Below are positions 8,362 through 17,159 of a stretch of 64,000 bases of DNA, piece after piece. The stretch covers positions 1 through 64,000 of the forward strand of contig NZ_PPCN01000005.1 of NCBI RefSeq assembly GCF_002906165.1, read 5' to 3'. The translations under genes and the position numbers were made by a program. Numbering within the stretch: the first letter of the stretch is position 1; each line of letters opens with the position of its first letter. The notes beneath the pieces were generated by a model. That model ran no database searches. It was not told the DNA's origin and saw only the letters and a list, made by a program, of their open reading frames with translations. The DNA is from Roseibium marinum (GTDB taxonomy: Bacteria > Pseudomonadota > Alphaproteobacteria > Rhizobiales > Stappiaceae).

Positions 8362-8867
8362 CTTCTTGTTTCAACCTGGTTCGCGACGCGGGTGGCGGCG
8401 AGTTCCGCCCCGCGCAGGATCGAATGGTAGCCGGTGCAGCGGCATATGTTGCCTTCAAGGGCGGTCATGAGGTCATCACGCGTGGCCTTCGGGTTTTCCG
8501 TCAGAAGCGCCACCAGCGAGATGACGAATCCGGGCGCGCAATAGCCGCACTGAAAGGCGGATTCCTCCGCAAGGGCCTGGCGGACGGTTCCTGTGACGGC
8601 AAGCGCTTCCAGACCGCTGCCGGTGATGATCTCCGATCCTTCCACCTGCCAGGCCATGACGAGACACGAGTTGATCGGCTTGCGGTTCATCAGCACCATG
8701 CAGGCACCGCAGCGTCCGGCCTCGCAGCCGATCTTGGTTTCGGTTCGATACAGCGTGTCGCGCAGAACGCGCGTCAGGGAGGCACCCGCCGGAGCGGCGG
8801 TCTCGACAGGTTCGCCGTTCAGCGTGAACTTCAAGGCAATCCGTTTGTCTGACTGGATTTCGGTCAT
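8358..8867 (-). CDS. Xanthine dehydrogenase-family 2Fe-2S subunit
   Basis: A 169-residue iron-sulfur subunit of a molybdenum hydroxylase. The plant-type ferredoxin cluster cysteines appear as CEAGRCGAC with a later Cys, and the all-helical second cluster as CGYCAPGF and CRCTG. I start it at 8867 (MTEIQSD). This overlaps the stop of the large-subunit gene by 4 bp; an upstream open frame is only shadow. Its size matches small subunits of CoxS/NdhS/IorA type. It carries electrons between the molybdenum centre and FAD, both of which are on the single upstream polypeptide. Confidence 0.93.
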   Translation of the reverse strand: MTEIQSDKRIALKFTLNGEPVETAAPAGASLTRVLRDTLYRTETKIGCEAGRCGACMVLMNRKPINSCLVMAWQVEGSEIITGSGLEALAVTGTVRQALAEESAFQCGYCAPGFVISLVALLTENPKATRDDLMTALEGNICRCTGYHSILRGAELAATRVANQVETRR

Positions 8868-11800
8868 TCCGCCGCCTCGCAGTAGTCGAGGATGTCTTCC
8901 GGCCGGAAGGGTGTGATCGTTGGCCATCGGCCGAGGGCGTCGGCCACGGCGTTGGCGATCGCCGGCGTCACGGCGTTGATACCGATTTCGCCGGCGCCGC
9001 GTGGGCCGAATGGATCTCCGGGATCGAGATCCTCCAGCGCATGGCTCGTCATCCGGCCGGGCGCATCCCGGACCGTCGGCATGAAGTAGTTGTCGTAGTT
9101 CGTGGTCAGGAAATGTCCGTCCTCGATCAGGACGTCCTCCGTGAGCGCGAAACCGAGGCCCTGAACGAGACCGCCTTCCATCTGGCCGAGATAGGCGGCC
9201 AGGTCGATGACCGGGCCGGCAGCCGTATGCAGTTCAAGATCGAGCACCCGGACTTCACCCGATACCCGGTCGATCGCGACGTGGGCGAGGTTCACGCCGA
9301 AGGCGAATATGAAGCGGGCATTGCCCTCGGTGTAATCTGATTTCGGAAACGCGAAATCCGCTTCCGCTCGGAGAGATTCGGCCGGCTGAACTTTCGCGGC
9401 GAGCTCCGCGAAACCAATGAGCGGAGACCGGCTGTTGGTGGCCGCGTCGGCGATGCCGCCAGCCGTGATCCTGAGGCTTTCCGGAGCGCGATCAAGCAAC
9501 TTGCCGGCGCTTGCAAGCAGCTTGGCCTCGAAGGGAGGTGCCATAAGCTCCGTGCCCTTCCAGACCACGTAGCCGCCGCGAGACGCGGTGGTCGAGCCGG
9601 AATCCGGTGTTGCGCTGGTATCGCCGACGACCGGACGGATATCCTCCCGCGCACAACCGAGCCGGTCGGCGACAGCGGCCTGAATGGAGGGGAGGAGGCC
9701 CTGGCCCATCTCGTCGAGACCGAAATGGGCCTCAATCCGGCCATCGGCCGCCAGCAGGATCCGGGTCGCCGCTTCATCATGGGGGATCGTGCCGAGACCG
9801 TTGCCCTGGTAGATCAGCGCCATGCCGGTGCCGAGAACTTCGCCGGGCCGTGCGCCACCGGTCTCCTGCCACATCGGGCTCGCAGCGGCGGCCTGCAGCA
9901 TTTCCTCAAGGCGTTCCGAGGGCGCGACAGGCTGTCCGAGGAAACCGGGCATGCCTGGCTTGCGCAGGTTGCGGCGGCGGATCTCGACCGGATCGAGCCC
10001 GCACTTGGCCGCCAGGCGATCCATCTGGCATTCGACCGCGAAGGTCATCTGGTTGGCACCGAAACCGCGAAAAGCGCCACAGGCGCCGTTGTTGGTGTAG
10101 GCAAGCCGGCTGAACGTCTTCACGTTCGGCGTAATGTAGGGGCCGCAGGCATGTTCGCTGGCGGTTTCCATAACCCCGGGGCTGAGCGAGGCGTAGGCAC
10201 CGCTGTCCGCGATAACCTCGACCTCCTGCGCCAGCAACATGCCGCCGGCATCGCAGGCGGTGCGCATGCGAATGCGGAACGGATTGCGTTTGGTGCCGGC
10301 GAGAACGGATTCGGCACGGGTCCACTGCATGCGGACGGGCGCATTTGCTTTCAGGGCCAGAAGTGCGAGCACCGGTTGAACGGTCAGTTCGTCCTTGCCG
10401 CCGAAACCGCCGCCGGTCGGGCTGGTAACGACGCGGATTTTTTCTTCCGGCATGCCGAGAATGCGTGAGAGCTGTTTCCTGTCGCGAACGCCGTATTGAC
10501 CGCCGGCAAATACCGCCAGTCCTCCGTCTTCCGTCGGCTCGGCGTAGCCGCCCTCGGTTTCCATGAAGCCGTGCATCTGCCGCGGCGTGACATAGGTGTC
10601 CTCGATCACATGGACGGACTTCGCGAAAGCCGCGTCGACATCCCCACGCTCCAGCTGGACGGTATCCACAAGATTGCCGGTGTCGTGCACGGCTTCCGCG
10701 CCATCGCCGAGGGCCGCCAGGGGATCGCCGACCGGAGGCAGGCGTTCGAACTCGATCTTGATCAGGGACAGGGCCTCGATCGCCGTCTCGCGGTCGACGG
10801 CAGCGACGGCTGCAACAGGGTCTCCGAGATACCGGACCTTGTCGGAACAAAGCGCCGGTTGATCCGGAAAGAGGATGCCGAAGGAATTTTCGCCCCTGAT
10901 ATCCCTGTGAGTGACGACCGCCTTCACCCCGGGCAGGGCGTCGGCCGCTTCGGTATCGATGGACAGGATACGGGCGTGCGGATCATCGAGGCGCAAGGTT
11001 GCTCCGACCAGCATGTCGGCACGGCGGACGTCGGTCAGATAGGGGAATTCGGCGGCGATTTTCGCCGGCAGGTCCGGGCGAATGTGCCAGCGGTTGCCGC
11101 CTTGCTCACGGGACAGGCGGATCTCGTCCGGTTCGTTGCTGTCCGGAGCGGGGCGGATCGTCCGACCGGATCTGACTTCCGTGGAAGCTGCTCCGGACAG
11201 GATGCTGACAAGTGCGTTCGCTCCGGCGCGTTTGCGGTATCTTTCGGTTCGAAACGCATCGCCGGGCGCGGAGATCGCGTCAGTGATGATCGATCCGAGA
11301 AGGGCCTGGTCGATCCTGTCGAGGTCCTGACCGACGAGTTCTCTTTCGATCGTAGCTAAACGGGTGGCCGCGACCGGACCGCCGCCGACAGCGACACGCG
11401 CTGCCGAGATGGTCCCCTCGTCAGTGATGATAGCGCCCGACACGGCGATCACGCTCGGCGTGAAGGCGGCGCGCAGGCCGATCTTGCGATAGCCGTAATG
11501 GCCCCAGGGGTTCTGGCGCGGAATGCGGACCGCGGTGATCAACGACGTCTCGGAGGGGGCCGAAAGCCAGTCTTCCAGGGTGAGCGTTCCCACGCCTTCT
11601 GACGTTTGCAGCTCCAGTTCGGCGTCAAGGGCCAGAAGGGCCGGCAGCAGGCAGCCGATGCGCCAGCCTATGTTGCCGCCCAGAGTGGCGCGGTGGCGGA
11701 TCGACGGCGCGCCGACACGGCGGGCGGCGTCAATGAGAAGCGGACAGACGTCCGAGACATTGCCGGACGCGATGAGCGCCGACAGTGTCTCGTTTGCGCC

Positions 11801-12001
11801 GATGCGCAGTCCGCTGCCGGTTTGGTCGATGCCGGTCAGTTCCTTGAAACGGGAAATGTCGATAATGGCCGGGGGGCGCAGCTTGCCGAGCGACCATTCC
11901 GCCTGAAGCGCCGTCGAACCGGCGGCAAGACGTGCCTCAGGTCCTGCTTCCGCCAGAAGGGCGACGGCCTGGCCAAGGCTATCGGGTCTCAGTATGCGCA
12001 T
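8864..12001 (-). CDS. Xanthine dehydrogenase-family FAD-molybdenum fusion subunit
   Basis: A 1045-residue protein. Residues about 1-290 are a CoxM/XdhA-type FAD domain (LAAGSTALQ and the TLGGN motif). Residues about 295-1045 are the molybdopterin domain, with QYGVRDRKQLSRILG, TGGGFGGK, GAFRGFGANQ and the catalytic Glu in RGAGEIGI. The two modules are normally separate genes in three-subunit bacterial enzymes, or are joined in order FeS-FAD-Mo in eukaryotes. Here only FAD and Mo are fused. The 2Fe-2S subunit is encoded just downstream with a 4-bp overlap. Likely reaction is hydroxylation of a purine or other N-heterocycle. The start overlaps the upstream oxygenase gene by 23 bp. Confidence 0.93.
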   Translation of the reverse strand: MRILRPDSLGQAVALLAEAGPEARLAAGSTALQAEWSLGKLRPPAIIDISRFKELTGIDQTGSGLRIGANETLSALIASGNVSDVCPLLIDAARRVGAPSIRHRATLGGNIGWRIGCLLPALLALDAELELQTSEGVGTLTLEDWLSAPSETSLITAVRIPRQNPWGHYGYRKIGLRAAFTPSVIAVSGAIITDEGTISAARVAVGGGPVAATRLATIERELVGQDLDRIDQALLGSIITDAISAPGDAFRTERYRKRAGANALVSILSGAASTEVRSGRTIRPAPDSNEPDEIRLSREQGGNRWHIRPDLPAKIAAEFPYLTDVRRADMLVGATLRLDDPHARILSIDTEAADALPGVKAVVTHRDIRGENSFGILFPDQPALCSDKVRYLGDPVAAVAAVDRETAIEALSLIKIEFERLPPVGDPLAALGDGAEAVHDTGNLVDTVQLERGDVDAAFAKSVHVIEDTYVTPRQMHGFMETEGGYAEPTEDGGLAVFAGGQYGVRDRKQLSRILGMPEEKIRVVTSPTGGGFGGKDELTVQPVLALLALKANAPVRMQWTRAESVLAGTKRNPFRIRMRTACDAGGMLLAQEVEVIADSGAYASLSPGVMETASEHACGPYITPNVKTFSRLAYTNNGACGAFRGFGANQMTFAVECQMDRLAAKCGLDPVEIRRRNLRKPGMPGFLGQPVAPSERLEEMLQAAAASPMWQETGGARPGEVLGTGMALIYQGNGLGTIPHDEAATRILLAADGRIEAHFGLDEMGQGLLPSIQAAVADRLGCAREDIRPVVGDTSATPDSGSTTASRGGYVVWKGTELMAPPFEAKLLASAGKLLDRAPESLRITAGGIADAATNSRSPLIGFAELAAKVQPAESLRAEADFAFPKSDYTEGNARFIFAFGVNLAHVAIDRVSGEVRVLDLELHTAAGPVIDLAAYLGQMEGGLVQGLGFALTEDVLIEDGHFLTTNYDNYFMPTVRDAPGRMTSHALEDLDPGDPFGPRGAGEIGINAVTPAIANAVADALGRWPTITPFRPEDILDYCEAAE

Positions 12002-12890
12002 CGTCTTTGCCTTCTTTGCCCTCGTTCGCTGCCATGGTCGTCCCGAAGCGCAGGCCCTTTTCCTTCAGCCAACGGCGATAGGCGACGGAAGAGGAGTCGG
12101 CGCGCGTCGGGATTTCCGCGCGGGGCTCCAGTGGCATCAGCAGGGGGCGCTGGTTCTCGACGATGATGCGGTCCTGCAGGAAGATGACCTGCTCGAAACG
12201 CCGCAACTGGGTGAGCGAGGCCTGGTCGTCGAGGAGGTACATGACCGGTGTCGCGCGGCAGAGGTCCTCCTCCATCGGCTGGATGAACAGCGCAATGGCG
12301 TCCAGACGGTCGGGCTGTGTCGGACAGATGCGATAGAGCATGACCACGAAGGGCGACGGCACGCGATAGGTAAGATGGGTGAATTCCCCTCCGGGCCGCG
12401 TCGCGGTCATCTGCGGCTGGAAGAAGGTACAGTTGGTCGCCCAGACCTCGTCGACGTCACGGCGGATCTCGGACTTGTACTGCGGCACTTCCGTGTGCGG
12501 TTCGGAGCCGAGAATGTCGGCATGGACGAAGGGGAAATGCGCCATGTCGAGAAAGTTCTCGACGACGCGAAGCCCCGAGGCGCGCATTTTCACCCAGCCG
12601 CAGGGCACGTAGCGCCGGCCGGTCTCGTAAGCTTCGGCGATCTCGACGATGTCGCGCTCCGGCTCGCCGAGCGTCGTCCAGAGGCAACCGTATTTTTCCC
12701 GGGTCGGCAGCTCGGGGCCGCGTGCCCCGCCAGCGAGGATCTCGTGCACGCGCAGGCCGCTGTTGTTGTTCCTGGTGATCTCGATATCCTGTCCGAGCAG
12801 GCGTGTGACGATGGGGGCATCGGCGATGTCGGCGACTGTCTCCACCGCGAACCACTGATCAAGTGCCACCTTGTCCGTCGTCTTGGTCAT
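11979..12890 (-). CDS. Rieske-less aromatic-ring-hydroxylase catalytic subunit (1)
   Basis: A 303-residue protein matching the C-terminal, mononuclear-iron half of PaO/VanA/DdmC-type oxygenases. Near residues 112-123 it reads ENFLDMAHFPFVH, giving iron ligands His118 and His123 and the electron-bridging Asp115. No CxH...CxxH Rieske motif is present; the protein starts about where the Rieske domain should end. A separate Rieske protein is encoded in the same operon at 18728-19426. A close paralogue lies at 26402-27259. The start at 12890 overlaps the amidohydrolase stop by 4 bp. The probable role is oxygenation of a purine-derived ring with the Rieske protein as partner; this is inference. Confidence 0.85.
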   Translation of the reverse strand: MTKTTDKVALDQWFAVETVADIADAPIVTRLLGQDIEITRNNNSGLRVHEILAGGARGPELPTREKYGCLWTTLGEPERDIVEIAEAYETGRRYVPCGWVKMRASGLRVVENFLDMAHFPFVHADILGSEPHTEVPQYKSEIRRDVDEVWATNCTFFQPQMTATRPGGEFTHLTYRVPSPFVVMLYRICPTQPDRLDAIALFIQPMEEDLCRATPVMYLLDDQASLTQLRRFEQVIFLQDRIIVENQRPLLMPLEPRAEIPTRADSSSVAYRRWLKEKGLRFGTTMAANEGKEGKDDAHTETR

Positions 12891-14269
12891 ACCTTGCCCT
12901 CCGTGCCCCATTGCACCGACTTGTTCTCGGCCAGCCACGCCGCGCGGCGCTTGAAAAGCGGCGGTGCCACCGTGTGGATTTCATCGAGGATCTCGGTCAG
13001 GTCGCCGGTCAGCAACTGCCCGTCCTCGACGACGATCTGACCGTCGATCATGGTCATGGCGACGTCCGAGCCGCGCACCGCATGAACGAGATTGTGCTGC
13101 AGGTTGAACCAGGGTCCGGAGCCGAACAGCGGCGTCATGCGGGGCGTGTCCGTGCGTACGGCGATGATATCCGCCCGCTTGCCTGGCTCGATAGAGCCGA
13201 TCTCGTGATCGAGTCCGATGGCCCTGGCCCCGCCGATGGTGGCCATGCGCAGGACGTTCCAGCTGTCCATGGCAGCTGCGTCCCGGTCCTTCAGCTTGCC
13301 GAGGAGAGAGGCGACCTTCATTTCCTCGAACATGTCGAAATTGTTGTTTTCCTTCTCGCCGTCCGTACCGAGCCCGACCGCGACACCCGCCTCCAGCATG
13401 TCGGCAATCGGGGCGATGCCGCTTGCCAGCTTCATGTTGGAAACCGGATTGTGCGCAACCGACACCGGATATCCGGAGATCAGGTCGATTTCGTCGGGCT
13501 GCAGCCAGACGGCATGCGCGATCATGGCACGCGGGGTTTCGAAGAAGCCGAAGTCCTCCAGGACGTACATCGGGCGCTTGCCGAAACGTGTCTCGAATTC
13601 CGCGACTTCGATTTCGGCTTCGCTGCAATGGGTGTGGAAGCCGGTCCGGTGATTTTTCGCCATGTCGACGGCGCGCTTCATTCCGGCATCGTCGGCATAG
13701 AAGAGATGTTCCAACCCGACCCAGACGTTCACGCGGCCGTTCGCCTTGCGGTGCCAGGTCTCGATCAGCTGCTCGTTCATGTCGAGCGTGTCGAAATAGT
13801 TGTAGTCCGGATGTTCGCCGACATAGGGCACGGCGACAAGACGGTTGCCGATGGCTTCCGCGACCTCGGCGCTGCCGTCCATGTAGCGCCACATGTCGAC
13901 GATGGTGGTGGTGCCGCCAAGAACGGATTCCGCGTAGCAGAGCCTGGACGCGGCCCTGGCTTCATGAGGTTGAAGCATCCGGTGCATCGGATTGATGTGC
14001 AGCGTCAGCCAGTCCCAGACCGGAAGATGTTCGGCCGTGCCGCGCAGGAAACCGGAATGGGCGTGGGCGTTGACAAGGCCGGGCATCAGCACCGCGTCGG
14101 GCAAGTGCTTCAGCGGGGTGTCCGGATAGCGTTCCAGCAAGTCCTTGCGCGTGCCGACCGCGCGGATCTCGCCGTCGGCGATGGCAACGGCACCGTCGAC
14201 GAGAACGGTATTGCCGGGATCCATCGTCAGGAGGTGGCCGCCGGCCAGAATGAGGTCGGGATCGCTCAT
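12887..14269 (-). CDS. Amidohydrolase, AtzA/TrzN/guanine-deaminase-like
   Basis: A 460-residue TIM-barrel metal hydrolase of the chlorohydrolase/SAH-deaminase subfamily. Metal-binding motifs include the HAH in GLVNAHAHSGFLRG, HTHCSEAE in the middle, HAVWLQ and the late Asp in GLGTDGEKENNN. Members deaminate or dehalogenate N-heterocycles such as triazines, guanine or thioadenosine. It is inside the purine operon, overlapping both the GMC oxidoreductase gene upstream and the oxygenase gene downstream by 4 bp. A purine or hydroxylated purine is the natural guess for substrate. Its metal site differs from the 8-oxoguanine-deaminase-like enzyme at 24974. Confidence 0.88.
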   Translation of the reverse strand: MSDPDLILAGGHLLTMDPGNTVLVDGAVAIADGEIRAVGTRKDLLERYPDTPLKHLPDAVLMPGLVNAHAHSGFLRGTAEHLPVWDWLTLHINPMHRMLQPHEARAASRLCYAESVLGGTTTIVDMWRYMDGSAEVAEAIGNRLVAVPYVGEHPDYNYFDTLDMNEQLIETWHRKANGRVNVWVGLEHLFYADDAGMKRAVDMAKNHRTGFHTHCSEAEIEVAEFETRFGKRPMYVLEDFGFFETPRAMIAHAVWLQPDEIDLISGYPVSVAHNPVSNMKLASGIAPIADMLEAGVAVGLGTDGEKENNNFDMFEEMKVASLLGKLKDRDAAAMDSWNVLRMATIGGARAIGLDHEIGSIEPGKRADIIAVRTDTPRMTPLFGSGPWFNLQHNLVHAVRGSDVAMTMIDGQIVVEDGQLLTGDLTEILDEIHTVAPPLFKRRAAWLAENKSVQWGTEGKV

Positions 14270-15834
14270 GCGTCCTCCTTCAGGAAATCTGCCGCGCGTT
14301 CACCGATCATGGTGACGGGTGCGTGCGTGTTGCAGGTCGGGATGATCGGGATGACGGAAGCATCGGAGATGCGCAGTCCTTCGATGCCGCGCACCTTGAG
14401 ACGCGGATCTGTCACGGCCAGATCGTCGGTGCCCATCCGGGCCGTTCCGCAGGTATGGAAGAACGTGGAGCAGCCCTGACGGATGAACGCCTTGAGATCG
14501 GAACCTTCCAGCGGGCGGTCCGGTGCGAGCAGACCTGCGGACAGGTCTCGAAAGGCTTTCGTGCCGGCGAGTGACGCAATGGTATGATAGGCGGAGACAA
14601 GTGCCTCCATGTCCGAGGCTTCTGCGAGGTAGTTCGGCTGCAGTTCCAGGGGACCACGCGGGTCGTTCGTCAGCATCTTCATGTAGCCGGTGCTTTTCGA
14701 GCGCATCAGGCCGAAGCCGATGGCGAAGACCTCGCCTGACATGTCGTATGTCTCGCGCAAAGCGGGCTCCGCGCTGTTGCCCTGAACGGGAAAGGCGTGA
14801 ACGTCGGGCTGCTCAAGATCGGGCCGGGATTTCCAGTTCAGCATCGTGCCGCCGCCATTGTCGGTCTTCGCTCCGAGCGGCCGGCTCGCGCGGAAGACGC
14901 AGGCCTGGATCAGCGGATGATCCTGCAGGTTCCGGCCGACGCCGGGCAGGTCCAGTACTGGTGGAATGCCCAATGCTTTCAAATCGTTCGCCTTGCCAAT
15001 GCCCGACAGCATCAAAAGGCGCGGTGTGTCTATGGCGCCGGCGGCCAGGATGACCTCACCGGTTGCGCGGGTCTCGACGATGTCCCCGTCGACGAGATGC
15101 CGCACGCCGATGCAGCGGCCCTTTTCGATGACGAGGCCGATCGTCAGCGAGCCGGTCAGAACCGTCAGGTGCGGGCTGTCGAGGATCGGAAAGAGGTAAC
15201 CGGTTGCGGAGCTCCAGCGCTTGCCCCCGGAAATGTTGAAATTGGAGGGGGCGGCGCCCTCGTTGTTTGCGCCATTCGGATCGCCGATGACCGGCATGCC
15301 GAGCTCGCCGGCACCTTCCATAAGAGCGCGGGCGACCGGATGCAAATCCCTGCTGGTGGTGATCGTGAGCGGGCCACCAGCACCACGGAACGCTGTCTCG
15401 CCACCTTCCCAGTCCTCGCAGCGCTTGAAATAGGGCAGCACGTCATCGAAGCGCCAGCCGGTCGCGCCGGCATCGTCCCAGGCGTCGTAGTCGAGGGGAT
15501 GACCGCGATACCACATGAGGGCGTTGATCGCGCTCGACCCGCCGAGCACGCGGCCACGCGGAATGCCGATGACACGGTTGTCCGCGTGCGGCGCCGGGGC
15601 GTAGTCGTAACCCCAGTCGTAGCGGCTTTTGCCAAGCGCCACCCATTCGGCCGGATCGTCGATCCCGGGCACGCCGATCCCGGGCTCGCCCGCCTCGATC
15701 AGCAGAACGGTCGCGTCGGTGTCCTCGATCAGCCTGTGCACGACCGGGCAGCCGCCGGAGCCGGAGCCGACGACGATATAGTCGTAGGCCTTCACAAGCG
15801 ATTTGCGCGGGATGCTGCTGACGGCGGCTGGCAT
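14266..15834 (-). CDS. GMC-family FAD oxidoreductase (choline dehydrogenase-like)
   Basis: A 522-residue flavoprotein. The FAD-binding DYIVVGSGSGGCPVVHRL occurs near residue 18, the second GMC signature is near GRVLGGSSAINALMWYRG, and the active-site region is FFHTCGTARMG with CNTHAPVTMIGE at the C-terminus. Start 15834 is used because the FAD motif follows closely and AGGA lies upstream; a longer open frame has no homologous content. It oxidises an alcohol to an aldehyde in most family members. It lies between the TPP decarboxylase pair and the amidohydrolase in one operon. An aldehyde product could feed the terminal aldehyde dehydrogenase (6847-8361). Confidence 0.9.
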   Translation of the reverse strand: MPAAVSSIPRKSLVKAYDYIVVGSGSGGCPVVHRLIEDTDATVLLIEAGEPGIGVPGIDDPAEWVALGKSRYDWGYDYAPAPHADNRVIGIPRGRVLGGSSAINALMWYRGHPLDYDAWDDAGATGWRFDDVLPYFKRCEDWEGGETAFRGAGGPLTITTSRDLHPVARALMEGAGELGMPVIGDPNGANNEGAAPSNFNISGGKRWSSATGYLFPILDSPHLTVLTGSLTIGLVIEKGRCIGVRHLVDGDIVETRATGEVILAAGAIDTPRLLMLSGIGKANDLKALGIPPVLDLPGVGRNLQDHPLIQACVFRASRPLGAKTDNGGGTMLNWKSRPDLEQPDVHAFPVQGNSAEPALRETYDMSGEVFAIGFGLMRSKSTGYMKMLTNDPRGPLELQPNYLAEASDMEALVSAYHTIASLAGTKAFRDLSAGLLAPDRPLEGSDLKAFIRQGCSTFFHTCGTARMGTDDLAVTDPRLKVRGIEGLRISDASVIPIIPTCNTHAPVTMIGERAADFLKEDA

Positions 15835-15856
15835 GCGTGACGGGTTTCCTGCCGGG

Positions 15857-16465
15857 CTAATTGTGTTCGCTGGGGCCCATGATGACGATGTCTTCGGTTT
15901 TCTCGACATGACGCACGAAGATGTATTTGTCTTCGCGGCCATCGGAGTGTTTGCGCCTGATGTCGGGCTGAACCGTGCCGGAGACCTTGGCGACAAGCAC
16001 ATAAGGTTCTTCGGCCGCGAGACCGGCCTCGCAATGGGCATCGAACGCCTCAAGCGTCGTCACTGTGTAGGCCTTGTCGATGCCGGCGCCGCGGGCGATC
16101 GCGGCGATGTCGACACGGCCGAAGGCAGTATGGGTCGGCGGGCCGCCGATGGACTGGTAGCACTCATTGTCCCAGACGACGACGAAGAGATTCTTCGGCT
16201 GCTCGTTGCCGAGCGTTGCAAGGATGCCCAGGTTGAACATCATGCCGCCGTCGGTGTCTAGCGAGACGATCCGGCGGTGCGGCAAACCCGCGGCCAATCC
16301 GAAGGCCTGCGGCGTGACGCAGCCGAGCTGCTGCTGGAACAGGCTGCCCTCACGCATGTGCGGAGCGGCGTTGTACCATTCATCGACGCTGGCGCCGAGC
16401 GACAGGATGACGAGTTCGTCCCGGAGGTGCCCGGCAAGTGCGGTCATGCAATCGTAGCGTTTCAT
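15857..16465 (-). CDS. TPP-dependent decarboxylase, beta subunit (ComE-like)
   Basis: A 202-residue protein with the C-terminal TPP-binding fold. The diphosphate/magnesium motif runs from DTDGGMMFNLG to WDNECY, a compact form of the GDG...NN motif. It corresponds to the beta subunit of sulfopyruvate or phosphonopyruvate decarboxylases (ComE-like). The alpha partner is encoded immediately upstream with a 4-bp overlap. Such enzymes decarboxylate 3-substituted pyruvates to aldehydes. In this purine operon the substrate is unknown, and an aldehyde product could feed the ALDH at the operon end. Confidence 0.8.
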   Translation of the reverse strand: MKRYDCMTALAGHLRDELVILSLGASVDEWYNAAPHMREGSLFQQQLGCVTPQAFGLAAGLPHRRIVSLDTDGGMMFNLGILATLGNEQPKNLFVVVWDNECYQSIGGPPTHTAFGRVDIAAIARGAGIDKAYTVTTLEAFDAHCEAGLAAEEPYVLVAKVSGTVQPDIRRKHSDGREDKYIFVRHVEKTEDIVIMGPSEHN

Positions 16466-16962
16466 CGTACGACACTCCCGCCAAGTGCGATCGCCGAATG
16501 GTAATAGGCGTTGTAGGACCAGTCATAGGCCTCGACGATCGACTGCTCGATCGCATCTTCCTCGCGCACGACCCGGTAAGGAATGCGCAGGGCGTCGAGA
16601 ACCGGTTCCATGGTGATGCCGTGGGGGATTGCCCACCAGTTGTTTTCGCCCAGCTCGCCGCGATAGCTCATCAGCATGACCACCGGGATGCCGGCGCCCA
16701 GTCCCATGCGGGCAAGCGGTTCGACGGACGCGCGCAAGCCGGAATTTTCCATGACGAGCGCGGCGCGCTTGCCCGACAGAAACACCCCGCCGCAGATCGC
16801 GGCGCCTTCGCCTTCGTTGGTGACCCGGATCGTGCGGATTTCAGGATCCGCGTCGAGCGCCGGGTAGAGTTCCTTGAACAGGGAATCCGGAAGATAGCAG
16901 ACGATGCTCACGCCAGCTCGCTTCAGGCCCCTGATCACCGCATCGACGGCGCTCTGCTTCAT
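16462..16962 (-). CDS. TPP-dependent decarboxylase, alpha subunit (ComD-like)
   Basis: A 166-residue protein with the N-terminal (pyrimidine-binding) TPP fold. RAGVSIVCYLPDSLFKELYPAL is followed by VTNEGEGAAICGG, which contains the catalytic Glu that activates TPP. It is homologous to the alpha subunit of sulfopyruvate decarboxylase. I start at 16962 (MKQSAV) because homology begins there. It is the first gene after the 197-bp gap that follows the LysR gene, so it may have its own promoter. It pairs with the beta subunit at 15857-16465. Confidence 0.8.
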   Translation of the reverse strand: MKQSAVDAVIRGLKRAGVSIVCYLPDSLFKELYPALDADPEIRTIRVTNEGEGAAICGGVFLSGKRAALVMENSGLRASVEPLARMGLGAGIPVVMLMSYRGELGENNWWAIPHGITMEPVLDALRIPYRVVREEDAIEQSIVEAYDWSYNAYYHSAIALGGSVVR

Positions 16963-17030
16963 GTGTCTTCCCCTCCGTTTGCGCCCGGCGATCTGAGCCT
17001 TGCAAGAATGCGACTGCCCGGTTTTTTCAA

Positions 17031-17118
17031 CGTTTGACTGCTGCGCCGCAGCTTTCAAACGTGGTTCGGGTGCTATCTTGGCAATCCGGACTTGTTTCGA
17101 ATAGGCGGTATTTTCGAA
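17031..17118. promoter_or_regulatory. Inverted repeats between LysR gene and decarboxylase operon
   Basis: Two structures lie in the 197-bp gap. At 17031-17061 an imperfect hairpin has outer arms CGTTTGA/TCAAACG and inner arms GCTGC/GCAGC. At 17096-17118 two TTCGAA boxes are spaced 11 nt apart, which could be regulator half-sites. They sit upstream of the decarboxylase start on the minus strand. A LysR operator or an operon-internal promoter is possible; no convincing -35/-10 pair is seen. Confidence 0.35.
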
Positions 17119-17159
17119 CCAAGGTGTTGTGCTCAAAGCAACAGTTTCCGGAAAAAGGC

